Shown here piece after piece: positions 17,467-25,883 of a stretch of DNA of 64,000 nucleotides; within the stretch, counting starts at the first letter, position 1; the number at the start of each line of letters is the position of its first letter. Source of the stretch: Saprospirales bacterium. GTDB lineage: Bacteria; Bacteroidota; Bacteroidia; Chitinophagales; Saprospiraceae. A model generated the notes under the pieces. The model was not told the DNA's origin. It did no database searches and worked only from the letters and a program-made list of their open reading frames with translations. The position numbers were made by a program, and so were the translations under genes. The stretch lies in the NCBI GenBank assembly GCA_016719895.1, contig JADJYG010000010.1:62001-126000 (forward strand), written 5' to 3'.

Positions 17467-17829
17467 TCAGGAAGCTGCTTTGCCTTTGTTGAGCATGCCC
17501 TGAAGGAAGCCGCCAATGCCACCGCCGGCGCCACCCAGCACACCGCCGCCCAGGATGGAGCCGATCAGGCCGCCGGCAGTTTCGCCGCCTAATACAGCAC
17601 CCAACATGGAGCCCAGGCCGGCATCGCCGGTAGCACTGGCCAGGCCGCCCAACACGCCGCCGCCCAACAGGCCCGACAGGGCGCCGTCTTTAGGCGTTTG
17701 CTTGAGGAAAATACCAGCCAGGGCGCTGATGAGCGGCACCGCCCAGGTCGCTGACCCCGCAGGAAGAAATTTGTTGGCCAAAAAACCGGCAACCAGCGTA
17801 ATTCCGGAAGAGAGTAAGGTATTGTTCAT
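17467..17829 (-). CDS. Glycine-rich small hydrophobic protein, unknown function
   Basis: I do not recognise a named family. This 120-residue protein has a short N-terminal hydrophobic region (MNNTLLSSGITLVAGFLANK), a second hydrophobic stretch (WAVPLISALAGIFL, residues 29-42) and then a glycine-rich half with repeated GGGVLGG/GLGSMLG patterns (residues 50-110). These resemble glycine-zipper membrane-inserting segments. It ends in a short basic tail (LNKGKAAS). It has its own terminator and appears monocistronic. A membrane association is inferred from composition only. Confidence 0.65.
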   Translation of the reverse strand: MNNTLLSSGITLVAGFLANKFLPAGSATWAVPLISALAGIFLKQTPKDGALSGLLGGGVLGGLASATGDAGLGSMLGAVLGGETAGGLIGSILGGGVLGGAGGGIGGFLQGMLNKGKAAS

Positions 17830-17935
17830 AATTGAAAAAGGTTTCGTTTTAAAATGATGGTTTGCATTTGTATAAAATTCCGGCTAAGGCAAACATACTC
17901 AAAATAACAAAGCAGAAAATCTTTTTTTAGCCAAA

Positions 17936-18289
17936 TCACGGAAGAGACTGTTCCAGCCCCATTTCTTTCATCAGCGCCAGCCCGTAGTTCCGGATGTTTT
18001 CGATCAGGGGAATGGCCTGCCGCCCCCGTTCGGTCAGCGCATACTCCACTTTCGGCGGCACAACGGGGTACACCGTTCTGGAAATATAACCATCCGCCTC
18101 CAACTCGCGCAGTTGGGCGGTCAGCATCTTGTGCGTCACGTGTGGAATATCCTTTTTCAGCTCGCCATAGCGCATCACCCTGTCTTTGAGCCGCCAAAGG
18201 ATCGGCATTTTCCAGGCGCCCCCGATGCGGTCGAGCGCAAATTCAACGGGGTTGTAATACAACTTGCTTTGGTATAAAAACTCCGGCAT
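17936..18289 (-). CDS. HxlR-family transcriptional regulator
   Basis: This 117-residue winged-helix protein matches the HxlR/MarR-like family. YYNPVEFALDRIGGAWKMPI is followed by LWRLKDRVMRYGELKKDIPHVTHKMLTAQLRELEADGYI, and the wing region is VVPPKVEYALTERGRQ. The usual N-terminal redox Cys of some members (near CPV) is replaced here by NPV. It is divergent from a DJ-1 family gene with about 130 bp shared intergenic space, the usual layout for an HxlR protein controlling its neighbour. It probably binds there as a dimer (inference). Confidence 0.9.
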   Translation of the reverse strand: MPEFLYQSKLYYNPVEFALDRIGGAWKMPILWRLKDRVMRYGELKKDIPHVTHKMLTAQLRELEADGYISRTVYPVVPPKVEYALTERGRQAIPLIENIRNYGLALMKEMGLEQSLP

Positions 18290-18419
18290 TGGTTCCAGAT
18301 CATTGGTTTACAGGATACTTTCTAAAAAGTGTATAAGGCACTTCTTGGTAACTATATTGCCAAAGGTAATGTTCAGCCCCCAATTTTGTCTGGTCATTTT
18401 CAACAAAACCACAGTCCAT

Positions 18420-19157
18420 ATGAGTGCCACTTTAAACATTACACGCCCCAGGAAAATCGCCCTGATCGCCGCCAACGCTTCGGTCAGCCAAACCACCGGC
18501 TGGCCTACAGGCTTCTGGTGGGCCGAGCTGACCCACCCCTACTGGGAATTTACCGAACGCGGCTATTCGGTGGATGTTTATTCGCCGGAAGGCGGCGCCC
18601 TGCAGGCAGACGGGTTCAGCGATCCCGAAGATGCCAGCGGCTACTCGGCGCACGACCTGATTTCGCTGGGCTTTAAAAAATCGCCACAACATGCCGCCCA
18701 GTTGGAAAATACGAAGCCGATTTCTGCCATCAATGTGGCCGAATACGACGCTGTATTTCTCACCGGCGGCCAGTCGCCCATGTACACCTTCATCAATAAT
18801 GAGCCCCTGCACCGGCTGGTCGAGTCGTTTTACGAGCAAGGAAAGGTGGTGGCGATTGTATGCCACGCTGCCTGCGTGCTGTTGAAAACCAGGACCTCCA
18901 ACGGCAACCTGCTGGTAGAGGGCAAGACCTGGACCGGTTTTGCGAACAGCGAAGAGCAATTTGCCGATAATTTTGTAGGCCAGCGCATTCAACCGTTCTG
19001 GATCGAAGACGAGGCGAAAAAACTGCCGAATACCAACTTCATCACGGGCGGTATGTTCAAAGCCTTTGCCGTGCGCGACGGCCGGCTGATTACCGGCCAG
19101 CAGCAATTCAGCGGCGGCGCCGCCGCGCGGCTGGTCATCGAAGCACTGGGGGTTTAA
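18420..19157 (+). CDS. DJ-1/PfpI family protein
   Basis: This 245-residue protein belongs to the DJ-1/PfpI class I glutamine-amidotransferase-like fold, which includes Hsp31-type glyoxalases and chaperones. The ATG at 18420 is chosen over in-frame upstream codons because the domain starts immediately (RPRKIALIAANASV). The nucleophile elbow is IVCHAAC near residue 147, preceded by VFLTGGQSPMY. The WPTGFWWAELTHPYWEF segment gives an early Glu that usually pairs with the Cys. A role in detoxifying reactive carbonyls is plausible and would fit the divergent HxlR regulator, but it is inferred. The next gene begins directly after its stop codon. Confidence 0.88.
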   Translation: MSATLNITRPRKIALIAANASVSQTTGWPTGFWWAELTHPYWEFTERGYSVDVYSPEGGALQADGFSDPEDASGYSAHDLISLGFKKSPQHAAQLENTKPISAINVAEYDAVFLTGGQSPMYTFINNEPLHRLVESFYEQGKVVAIVCHAACVLLKTRTSNGNLLVEGKTWTGFANSEEQFADNFVGQRIQPFWIEDEAKKLPNTNFITGGMFKAFAVRDGRLITGQQQFSGGAAARLVIEALGV

Positions 19158-19961
19158 ATGATGCATACGGCACGCATTGAAATGCGGCAACGGCGAGCAG
19201 CAGTACTTATCCAGCTGATCATTGCCTTGGCTGCATGCAACCCACACGTCTTTGGCCAGATCAACGAAAGCGACACCTTGCGCCTACAATACCGCACGGC
19301 CCTGACCGGCAACCTGCAATCCGGCAACCTGGAGGCCCTGACCTTGATTGGCCGGCTCGATCTCAGCGTGGCGCCCTCTCGTCGTTGGGCATTGAAAACC
19401 CAGAATGCCGCGCGCTATCAGGCGTTTTACGGCCGAAAGGCGGATAATGATTTCCTTAGTCAGAATTTTGTCTACGCCGGTCAGCAGCATACCTTTTATC
19501 CATTTGTCATGGCATTTTTGTTGGGCAATTTTCGCCGGAAGATCAACTTCCGCTGGATTGCCGGCCCAGGCGTCACCTGGCAGGTGCTGCGGCGCCCCGG
19601 ACAGGTGATGAAACTGTCGGCGGCCGCGGTGTACGAATCGACGGATTTTGCCGGGCAAACGTTCAATTATCCGGTCTACGACGGTTCCGGCCACATCGGC
19701 ACCTGGCGCGCCACGTTTCGCTTGTTTGGCCAACACCGGTTGCTGCAGCAGCGTTTGCTCTTGTTTTATGAAGCCTATGTGCAGCCGTCTGTGGAGCAGT
19801 CCGAAAATTTTCGCTGGCTGGCCGACGGGGGGGTGGAATTGCCGTTGTGGAAGGGGTTGAGTTTTACCACCCATTTTACATACACGCATGAAAACGTGGT
19901 CATCCGTCCGGTAAAATCTGGCGATATGATCCTCTCCTTTGGTTTTTCTTTCCGAAAGTAA
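19158..19961 (+). CDS. DUF481-type outer-membrane beta-barrel protein
   Basis: This 267-residue protein starts at the base after the DJ-1 stop; a second in-frame ATG at 19182 gives a cleaner signal peptide (MRQRRAAVLIQLIIALAACN then PHVFGQ). The mature part has alternating aromatic/polar strands typical of small barrels (FRRKINFRWIAGPGVTWQVL, FTTHFTYTHENVVI) and ends SGDMILSFGFSFRK with a terminal aromatic strand. The pattern matches DUF481 (salt-induced outer-membrane protein). Function is unknown. Its tight spacing suggests co-transcription with the DJ-1 gene. A hairpin-repeat arm begins one base after its stop. Confidence 0.78.
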   Translation: MMHTARIEMRQRRAAVLIQLIIALAACNPHVFGQINESDTLRLQYRTALTGNLQSGNLEALTLIGRLDLSVAPSRRWALKTQNAARYQAFYGRKADNDFLSQNFVYAGQQHTFYPFVMAFLLGNFRRKINFRWIAGPGVTWQVLRRPGQVMKLSAAAVYESTDFAGQTFNYPVYDGSGHIGTWRATFRLFGQHRLLQQRLLLFYEAYVQPSVEQSENFRWLADGGVELPLWKGLSFTTHFTYTHENVVIRPVKSGDMILSFGFSFRK

Positions 19962-19980
19962 TAGACTTGTTGCGATGGGG
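19962..19980 (+). repeat. Single arm of the GTTGCGAC hairpin repeat
   Basis: The sequence TAGACTTGTTGCGATGGGG shares its first 14 bases with the left arm of the hairpin at 36628-36675 and is close to 28325-28348. No matching second arm follows here; a VOC gene remnant begins instead. Confidence 0.6.
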
Positions 19981-20088
19981 TGCTTTGGCGGTAAAATTGC
20001 TGTCCCCCGAATGGATATGGGCAAATTCGGACATTCCGCCATCATTATTGACCCTGAGGGGAATAAAGTAGATTTGCACCAAAACTAA
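19975..20088 (+). pseudogene. C-terminal remnant of a VOC/glyoxalase-family gene
   Basis: A 37-codon frame reads GGKIAVPRMDMGKFGHSAII then IDPEGNKVDLHQN and a stop. This is the last beta-alpha unit of vicinal-oxygen-chelate proteins (usual form: PxMxIGxxGxFAxxxDPEGNxIxLH). The rest of the gene (about 90 residues) is missing, with the break falling at the hairpin-repeat arm. It is not a functional protein. Its last codons contain a promoter-like sequence for the next gene. Confidence 0.75.
20048..20076 (+). promoter_or_regulatory. Predicted promoter of the TMEM175-type channel gene
   Basis: TTG at 20048-20050, then 18 bp, then TAGATTTG at 20069-20076 fit the Bacteroidota -33/-7 pattern (TTTG...TAnnTTTG). 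It lies 24 bp before the ATG at 20101 and inside the VOC remnant. Confidence 0.5.
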
Positions 20089-20100
20089 TGCGCAGCGACC

Positions 20101-20682
20101 ATGAACAAAAATCGGATTGAAGCCTTCAGCGACGGCGTCATCGCCATTATTATTACGGTTATGGTGTTTGATTTAAAAATACCGGAAATAGCTGCGGGGT
20201 TCTCCGACCAGGAGGCCTGGGGTGCGCTCCTGAAATTGTTACCCAAACTGGGTGCCTATATCATGAGTTTTGTCGTATTGGGTATCATGTGGCTCAACCA
20301 TCATGCGATGTACGACCTCATCGAGCGAAGCACCTCGCACCTGGTGTGGTACAACCATCACTTGTTGTTCTGGATGTCGCTCATTCCGTTGCCCACGGCT
20401 TTCCTGGCTGCCCACCCGTTGCTGCCGCAGGCTTGTATGTTCTACGGCCTGGTATTGGGGGGCAATGCCCTGGGTTTTACCCTGCTGCGGTGGTATGCCG
20501 CCGTCAAACGCAAACTGATGCCATATCACCCCCGGTATCATCAAAGCAACATCCTGTCAACCGCGCTCTATTTTTCGGCTGCAGCGCTGGCTTTTGTATC
20601 GGTCTATTTGTCCTACCTGATTTTTATTGCCATACCAGTCTGGTACTTCCTCCCGGATAAACTGCACCAGCAAGTAGAATAA
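20101..20682 (+). CDS. TMEM175-family (DUF1211) potassium channel
   Basis: This 193-residue membrane protein begins MNKNRIEAFSDGVIAIIITV, containing the FSDGV signature of bacterial TMEM175 channels. Six hydrophobic segments can be counted (residues about 15-27, 50-66, 80-98, 105-122, 145-165 and 168-185). This matches the one-repeat bacterial form that tetramerises to make a potassium-permeable pore in the inner membrane. Histidine- and tryptophan-rich loops (MWLNHHAMYDL, LVWYNHHLLFW) are usual for the family. A short tandem repeat separates it from the next gene on the same strand. Confidence 0.88.
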   Translation: MNKNRIEAFSDGVIAIIITVMVFDLKIPEIAAGFSDQEAWGALLKLLPKLGAYIMSFVVLGIMWLNHHAMYDLIERSTSHLVWYNHHLLFWMSLIPLPTAFLAAHPLLPQACMFYGLVLGGNALGFTLLRWYAAVKRKLMPYHPRYHQSNILSTALYFSAAALAFVSVYLSYLIFIAIPVWYFLPDKLHQQVE

Positions 20683-20707
20683 TCACTCAATCACTCAATC
20701 ACTCAAT
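20683..20707 (+). repeat. Octamer tandem repeat over a start codon
   Basis: AATCACTC is repeated three times and then begins a fourth copy (AATgaa...), running into the ATG at 20706 of the next gene. Slippage by one unit would change the leader length but not the coding frame. Confidence 0.6.
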
Positions 20708-21323
20708 GAATATCGCTATTATCGGTACAGGGAATGTCGGCGGCGCCTTGGCGCAGGGTTTTGCCCGTGCCGGCCACCAGGTGCGGCTCGGCGTGCGCGA
20801 CCTGGAAAATTTTAAGGGAAAAAATCTGCTCGATGCTTCCCCCAACATTTCGGCATACCTGCTGCGCGACGCCGTGGCGGCTTCCGAAGTGATCGTACTG
20901 GCTGTGCCGGCCCAGGCAACCGCCGATGTGGCGCGTTCCCTGGGCGATGTAGCCGGCAAAGTGATCATCGACACGATGAACGGGGTATTTATGCGGCCTG
21001 AAGGCTTCGCCAACACCACCGACGCGATTTTGGCGAATTGCAATACAGCTGATATGGTCAAGTGTTTTAATACCACCGGCTTCGAGAACATGCTCGATCC
21101 TCGCTACGGCGACCAGGCTGCCGATATGTTTGTTGCCGGCGACAGCTCTCGTGCCAAACAAGTGGCTACCCAACTGGCACAGGATCTGGGTTTCGGAAAA
21201 GTATGGGATTTCGGCGGCCTTGACAAGGCGACGTTGCTCGAGCAATTTGCGCTCTGCTGGATCAACCTGGCCATCATGCAGCAACACGGCCGGGGCCTGG
21301 CGTTTAAAGTTCTGGAGCGTTGA
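20706..21323 (+). CDS. NADP-binding F420-reductase-like oxidoreductase
   Basis: This 205-residue protein begins MNIAIIGTGNVGGALAQGFA, a Rossmann GxGxxG motif. It continues with GHQVRLGVRD, the segment that selects NADPH, and VLAVPAQATADV. It matches the F420-dependent NADP reductase/NADP oxidoreductase family (PF03807), known for hydride transfer between cofactors. Whether it uses F420 is doubtful, since most Bacteroidota members are orphan relatives. No partner gene nearby indicates a substrate. It is convergent with the Bat operon, with 18 bp between stops. Confidence 0.82.
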   Translation: MNIAIIGTGNVGGALAQGFARAGHQVRLGVRDLENFKGKNLLDASPNISAYLLRDAVAASEVIVLAVPAQATADVARSLGDVAGKVIIDTMNGVFMRPEGFANTTDAILANCNTADMVKCFNTTGFENMLDPRYGDQAADMFVAGDSSRAKQVATQLAQDLGFGKVWDFGGLDKATLLEQFALCWINLAIMQQHGRGLAFKVLER

Positions 21324-21341
21324 TCCCACGCCATTTTCAAA

Positions 21342-22043
<702 letters not shown>

Positions 22044-22058
22044 GTTTTTGAATCCACA

Positions 22059-23057
22059 TTATTTTGGAGAAACCGACTTCCGCCACCACAGCACCTGTTC
22101 GAGCAGCAACAGCAGCAAACAAGGCAGCAAGAGCCATTGAAAATAGAGCGCATATTCCGTTTTGGCTTTCAGTTCGACGCTGGTTTTTTGCAGGCGGTCC
22201 AATTCCCGCGCCAGGGCCCGGACGGCCGTCGCCTGGTCGCTGGCCTGGAACATCGAGCCGCCGCCGGCCTGCGCCAGTTGGCGCAAAAAGGCTGCATCCA
22301 GGCGGCTGCGCACCAGCTGGCCCGATACGTCGCGCTTGAACCCGCCGGCCGGCAGCGGAATGGACGCGCCCTCCGGCGTGCCCACCCCCACCGTGTAGAG
22401 CACCATGCCGGCGGCGTGGGCTTCCCGGGCGCCCGAAAGCGCGTTTTCGCCGTGGTTTTCACCATCGGAAAAAATAATGAGGCCGCGCCCCGCCGTCGAG
22501 TTGGATTCGAACATGTGGTCGGCCAGCTCCACTGCCGAAGCCGCTGCCGTCCCCTGGTCGGCGATAAACTCGGGGCTTGCGTTGCGCAGAAACATTTGGA
22601 GCGCTGCGTAGTCGGTCGAGAGCGGCATTTGCGGAAAAGCGTCGCCGGCAAAAAAGATCAGGCCGATGCGGTTGCCTTCGAGCGCTTGCACCAATTGCCG
22701 GGCAAATGCCTTGGCCTGCTCTAACCGGCTGGGCGCTGCGTCTTTGGCCAGCATGCTGTGCGAAATATCCAGCGCGAGCAGAATGTCGGCGCCCCGGCTT
22801 TCGGCCGCGGGTTGTTTCACCAGCCGCCGCGGATTGGCAATCGCCAGTACTAACAACACCAGCGCCAGGCCGAACAGGAGGTTTTTAAACCAAAAACGCC
22901 GGCCCGAAAACCCTTGCAACAGGCGTTGCGCCAGAGCCGGCGACCCCAGCCGCCGCAAGGTCCGTCGTCGCCACTGCCAGTACGCCCACAACAGGGAGGC
23001 CTGAAGCAGCACCACCCATAGCAGGAAAAGCAGGTCGGGATTTTCAAATTTTATCAT
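22059..23057 (-). CDS. batB: Aerotolerance VWA protein BatB
   Basis: This 332-residue protein has two N-terminal membrane segments (LLFLLWVVLLQASLLWAYW; LLFGLALVLLVLAIANP), a von Willebrand A domain and a C-terminal membrane segment (LYFQWLLLPCLLLLLLEQVL). The metal-ion-dependent adhesion site is intact: DISHSM, then Thr in DQGTAAASA and Asp in IIFSDGENHG. The order matches BatB, which pairs with BatA in the inner membrane. It starts three bases after batA ends, so translation is likely coupled. The exact biochemical role of the Bat complex is unknown; in Bacteroides fragilis it affects oxygen tolerance. Confidence 0.92.
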   Translation of the reverse strand: MIKFENPDLLFLLWVVLLQASLLWAYWQWRRRTLRRLGSPALAQRLLQGFSGRRFWFKNLLFGLALVLLVLAIANPRRLVKQPAAESRGADILLALDISHSMLAKDAAPSRLEQAKAFARQLVQALEGNRIGLIFFAGDAFPQMPLSTDYAALQMFLRNASPEFIADQGTAAASAVELADHMFESNSTAGRGLIIFSDGENHGENALSGAREAHAAGMVLYTVGVGTPEGASIPLPAGGFKRDVSGQLVRSRLDAAFLRQLAQAGGGSMFQASDQATAVRALARELDRLQKTSVELKAKTEYALYFQWLLLPCLLLLLLEQVLWWRKSVSPK

Positions 23058-23060
23058 CGC

Positions 23061-24050
23061 TCAAACAGTTATCACCCGGAGCGGTCCCCAGCGCAGGAAC
23101 AATTCCAGCGCCAGCAGGCAGAAAGCCGCATCGAGCAGCCAAAAGAACAGCTCGGTTTTTTGTTCCAGTTTATTGATCGTAATCTTTGCTTTTTCCAGTT
23201 GGTCGATTTCGGCATAGATAGCGCGCAGGTCGTTGGCGGAGTAGGCCCGGTAAAACCGGCCGTTGGTCAGGCGGGCTACGTTTGTCAGCACGGTCGAGTC
23301 GAACTGCATCTGGCGTTGGGCAAAGGTGTAGGTGCCGTCGTAGTTCTGCCGGCTGGGCGAGAGCACCAGGCCGTCTTTTCCGATACCCACAGGGTAGACC
23401 CGCACGCCCAGCGCGCGGGCGATTTCGGCGGCCTGGATGGGGCCGATCGGGCCGGTGTTGTGCTCGCCGTCGGTCAGCAACAGCACCACTTTGCCGGGGG
23501 AGGGGCTGTCTTTGAGATGGTGCACCGCCGTGGCGATTCCCATGCCGATAGCCGTCCCGTCCTGGAGTTTACCGACCTGCAGGTTGTTGATAAATCCTTG
23601 CAGCAGGCGCCGGTCGTTGGTGAGGGGGCACTGGGTAAAAGCGCCGCCCGAGAAGGCCACTAAGCCCAGGCGGTCGAAGGGCCGCCGGGCGACGAAATCG
23701 TTGGCCACCTTTTTGGCCACGCTCAGCCGATCGGGCGAAAAATCCTTCGTCAGCATGCTGGGGGAAATATCCAGCACGAGCAGAATATCCATTGCTTCGG
23801 CCTCGGTTTGTTCTTCGTACCACAATAGCTGCGGCCGGGCCATGGCCGCGATCAGCAAAACCAGCACCATCCAGCGCAGGGCCTGCAGCCAGCTGCGGGC
23901 ATACACCACCCAGGTTTTCACCCCCTTCATCGCCGCTTGCCGCGATACCTGCAGGCTCACGTGCCGTTGCCCGGCCGCCCGCCGGTAGCGGTAGATCAGC
24001 CAGAGGAGCAGCAGGAGCAGCAGGAGCCAGAGTGGTTCGGCGAATGTCAC
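23061..24050 (-). CDS. batA: Aerotolerance VWA protein BatA
   Basis: This 329-residue protein shares the BatB plan: a leucine-rich first membrane segment (WLLLLLLLLWLIYRYRR), a second at LRWMVLVLLIAAMARPQLL, a VWA domain, and a C-terminal membrane segment (LFFWLLDAAFCLLALELFL). The MIDAS residues are DISPSM, Thr in LQDGTAIGMGI and Asp in LLTDGEHNTG. The YDGTYTFAQRQMQFDSTVL segment is typical of BatA. It follows the BatD-like gene by 59 bp. It probably forms a heteromer with BatB and receives ATP-driven remodelling from the MoxR ATPase of the same operon (inference). Confidence 0.92.
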   Translation of the reverse strand: MTFAEPLWLLLLLLLLWLIYRYRRAAGQRHVSLQVSRQAAMKGVKTWVVYARSWLQALRWMVLVLLIAAMARPQLLWYEEQTEAEAMDILLVLDISPSMLTKDFSPDRLSVAKKVANDFVARRPFDRLGLVAFSGGAFTQCPLTNDRRLLQGFINNLQVGKLQDGTAIGMGIATAVHHLKDSPSPGKVVLLLTDGEHNTGPIGPIQAAEIARALGVRVYPVGIGKDGLVLSPSRQNYDGTYTFAQRQMQFDSTVLTNVARLTNGRFYRAYSANDLRAIYAEIDQLEKAKITINKLEQKTELFFWLLDAAFCLLALELFLRWGPLRVITV

Positions 24051-24109
24051 GGCGGGTTGAGTGTGTGTGTGTTGCGGATGAAATAATAGTTTTCGGATCG
24101 TTTCAGGGT

Positions 24110-24997
24110 TCAGCGGGCCTCAATCAAATGCCGGGCATTTTCGAGGGCTAGTTCGTGCGCGGTTTCCGGCGGGTGCATTTCGGCAAATTTGACCAGGTCG
24201 GCTTGTTGCAGCAAAAATTCCAGGGCGGGTTTTTGGGTATCGGGGAAATCGGTGTTTTTCAATTGTCCGGTAATTTCGCGGGTGGTGGATTCGAGCGCCG
24301 GAATGCGGTAGTGGCCTTCGAGGTATTCCCGCACGATGAGGCTCAGGACAGCGTAGTACTCCAGCAGGCGCCCCTGTTTCCAGGGTTTTTCCCGCTCCAG
24401 CGCTGCGAGTTTTTGCAGGGCTGTTTCCCGGGCCGGCGGCGGCGGAGCTAGTGGCACGGGCGCCGGTACGGGTTGCCGGCGCCAGCGCTTGCGCCGCAGG
24501 TAGCGGACCAGGAGGGCCAGCACGAGCAGGCCCCCAAGCCCCCAGGGCCAGTAGTCGAACCACATCGCAGGTTCGCGCCGGATGTCGCGGATGTCGTCCA
24601 TATCGCTTAGCTCGGAACTTGCGCGCTGCGGCGTCACGAGCAATTCCACCGCATTGGTTTGAACGGTGTCGCCCAGGTGCAACTGCACGGTGAGCGGGGG
24701 AAGTGCCGGGCCGATGCTGTCGAAGGCGATCAGTGTAAACCGCTGCACCCACTGCGCGCCGGAGCGGGTCCATTCGGAACGGTCGAGCATGTTGGCGGCG
24801 GGCAGCTGTTTGTGCCAGGCGGCAAAACTGACGCGCCGGGGCGCCGCCTGCACGCCGGACACCAGCACGCGCAGCGCGAAGGTGTCGCCGGCTTCCACCC
24901 GCGCGGGGTCGAATGCGGCGCCCGCCCGCACCTGCGCCCGGCCAGCTGCAGGCGCCAAGCTCAGCAAACCGATGAAAAACCATTTGCCCTTACCCAT
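24110..24997 (-). CDS. BatD-like single-span membrane protein of the Bat operon
   Basis: This 295-residue protein has a signal peptide (MGKGKWFFIGLLSLAPAAGRAQ) and a periplasmic Ig-like part with a BatD-like opening (VRAGAAFDPARVEAGDTFAL). One membrane segment follows (WPWGLGGLLVLALLVRYL, near residue 165), then a basic/Pro-rich linker and a helical cytoplasmic tail (REYLEGHYRIPALESTTREI). The start at 24997 was chosen because its ATG overlaps the DUF58 stop (ATGGGTAA). An ATG at 25024 adds nine residues before the signal. DUF4381-type proteins occupy this operon position elsewhere. Full-length BatD is longer, so this is a short relative. Confidence 0.75.
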   Translation of the reverse strand: MGKGKWFFIGLLSLAPAAGRAQVRAGAAFDPARVEAGDTFALRVLVSGVQAAPRRVSFAAWHKQLPAANMLDRSEWTRSGAQWVQRFTLIAFDSIGPALPPLTVQLHLGDTVQTNAVELLVTPQRASSELSDMDDIRDIRREPAMWFDYWPWGLGGLLVLALLVRYLRRKRWRRQPVPAPVPLAPPPPARETALQKLAALEREKPWKQGRLLEYYAVLSLIVREYLEGHYRIPALESTTREITGQLKNTDFPDTQKPALEFLLQQADLVKFAEMHPPETAHELALENARHLIEAR

Positions 24998-25883
24998 GCG
25001 CAACAATTTTCGACCGCTGCGCAAAAAAACGCAGCAAGGCCCGGACGTAGGGTTGGTTGGTGCAAAGGCTCAGAAAATCTGCCCCCGCCCGCCGGAACAG
25101 GGTTTGGGTGTTGGCCCGGTGCGTCTCGAAGGTGTACAGGTATTGGCGGCGCAGCTGGGTGCTGGTGGTGTCCACCCAAACTTGTTCGCCTGTTTCGGCG
25201 TCGGCCACGCGCAGCACGCCGACGTCCGGCAAATCGCGCTCCAGGGGATCCCAGCAGTGGATACCGATACAATCGTGCCGGCGGGCCAACACCCGCAACA
25301 CATCGTCATATCCATCGGCCAGGAAATCGGACAGCAGGAAACAGACGCTGCGTTTTTTCAACACATTATGAATAAAACGCAGGGCGCCGGCCAGATCGGT
25401 GCCCCGCCCGCGGGGTTTGGCCGTCAGAATTTCCCGTATGATGCGCAGGATATGTTGCTTGCCTTTTTTTGGGGGGATAAACAATTCGATCCGGTCCGAA
25501 AATAGCAACACCCCCACTTTATCGTTGTTGGCAATGGCCGAAAAGGCCAGCACTGCGCAGAGTTCGGTCAGGTATTCTTCTTTGAATTGGGTATGGCTGC
25601 CGAACACCGCCGAACCGCTCACGTCCACCAGCAACATCACCGTGTTTTCGCGTTCTTCTTCGAACACTTTGACGAAGGGCTCGCCCGCGCGGGCAGTTAC
25701 ATTCCAGTCGATTGCCCGCACATCGTCGCCCGGATAGTACAGCCGTACCTCGCTGAACGACATGCCCCGGCCCTTGAACGCGCTGTGGTAGCCCCCCGTG
25801 AACAAGTGGCTGCTTAAGCCTCTCGTCTTGATCTCGATCTTGCGAACTTTTTTTAGCAGGTCGGTGGTTTGCATACGAACCAT
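24990..25883 (-). CDS. DUF58 protein of the MoxR/Bat operon
   Basis: This 297-residue cytoplasmic protein has the DUF58 signature GRGMSFSEVRLYYPGDDVRA then IDWNVTAR at residues 40-68, and a VWA-like fold with LLVDVSGSA as the degenerate metal site. DUF58 proteins are regular partners of MoxR ATPases and are thought to be their adaptor or client. The start codon follows the moxR stop directly (TAAATG), which supports this start over the inner Met at 25874. Its stop overlaps the next start by eight bases. The gene belongs to the moxR-DUF58-batD-like-batA-batB-batC run. Confidence 0.9.
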   Translation of the reverse strand: MVRMQTTDLLKKVRKIEIKTRGLSSHLFTGGYHSAFKGRGMSFSEVRLYYPGDDVRAIDWNVTARAGEPFVKVFEEERENTVMLLVDVSGSAVFGSHTQFKEEYLTELCAVLAFSAIANNDKVGVLLFSDRIELFIPPKKGKQHILRIIREILTAKPRGRGTDLAGALRFIHNVLKKRSVCFLLSDFLADGYDDVLRVLARRHDCIGIHCWDPLERDLPDVGVLRVADAETGEQVWVDTTSTQLRRQYLYTFETHRANTQTLFRRAGADFLSLCTNQPYVRALLRFFAQRSKIVAHG

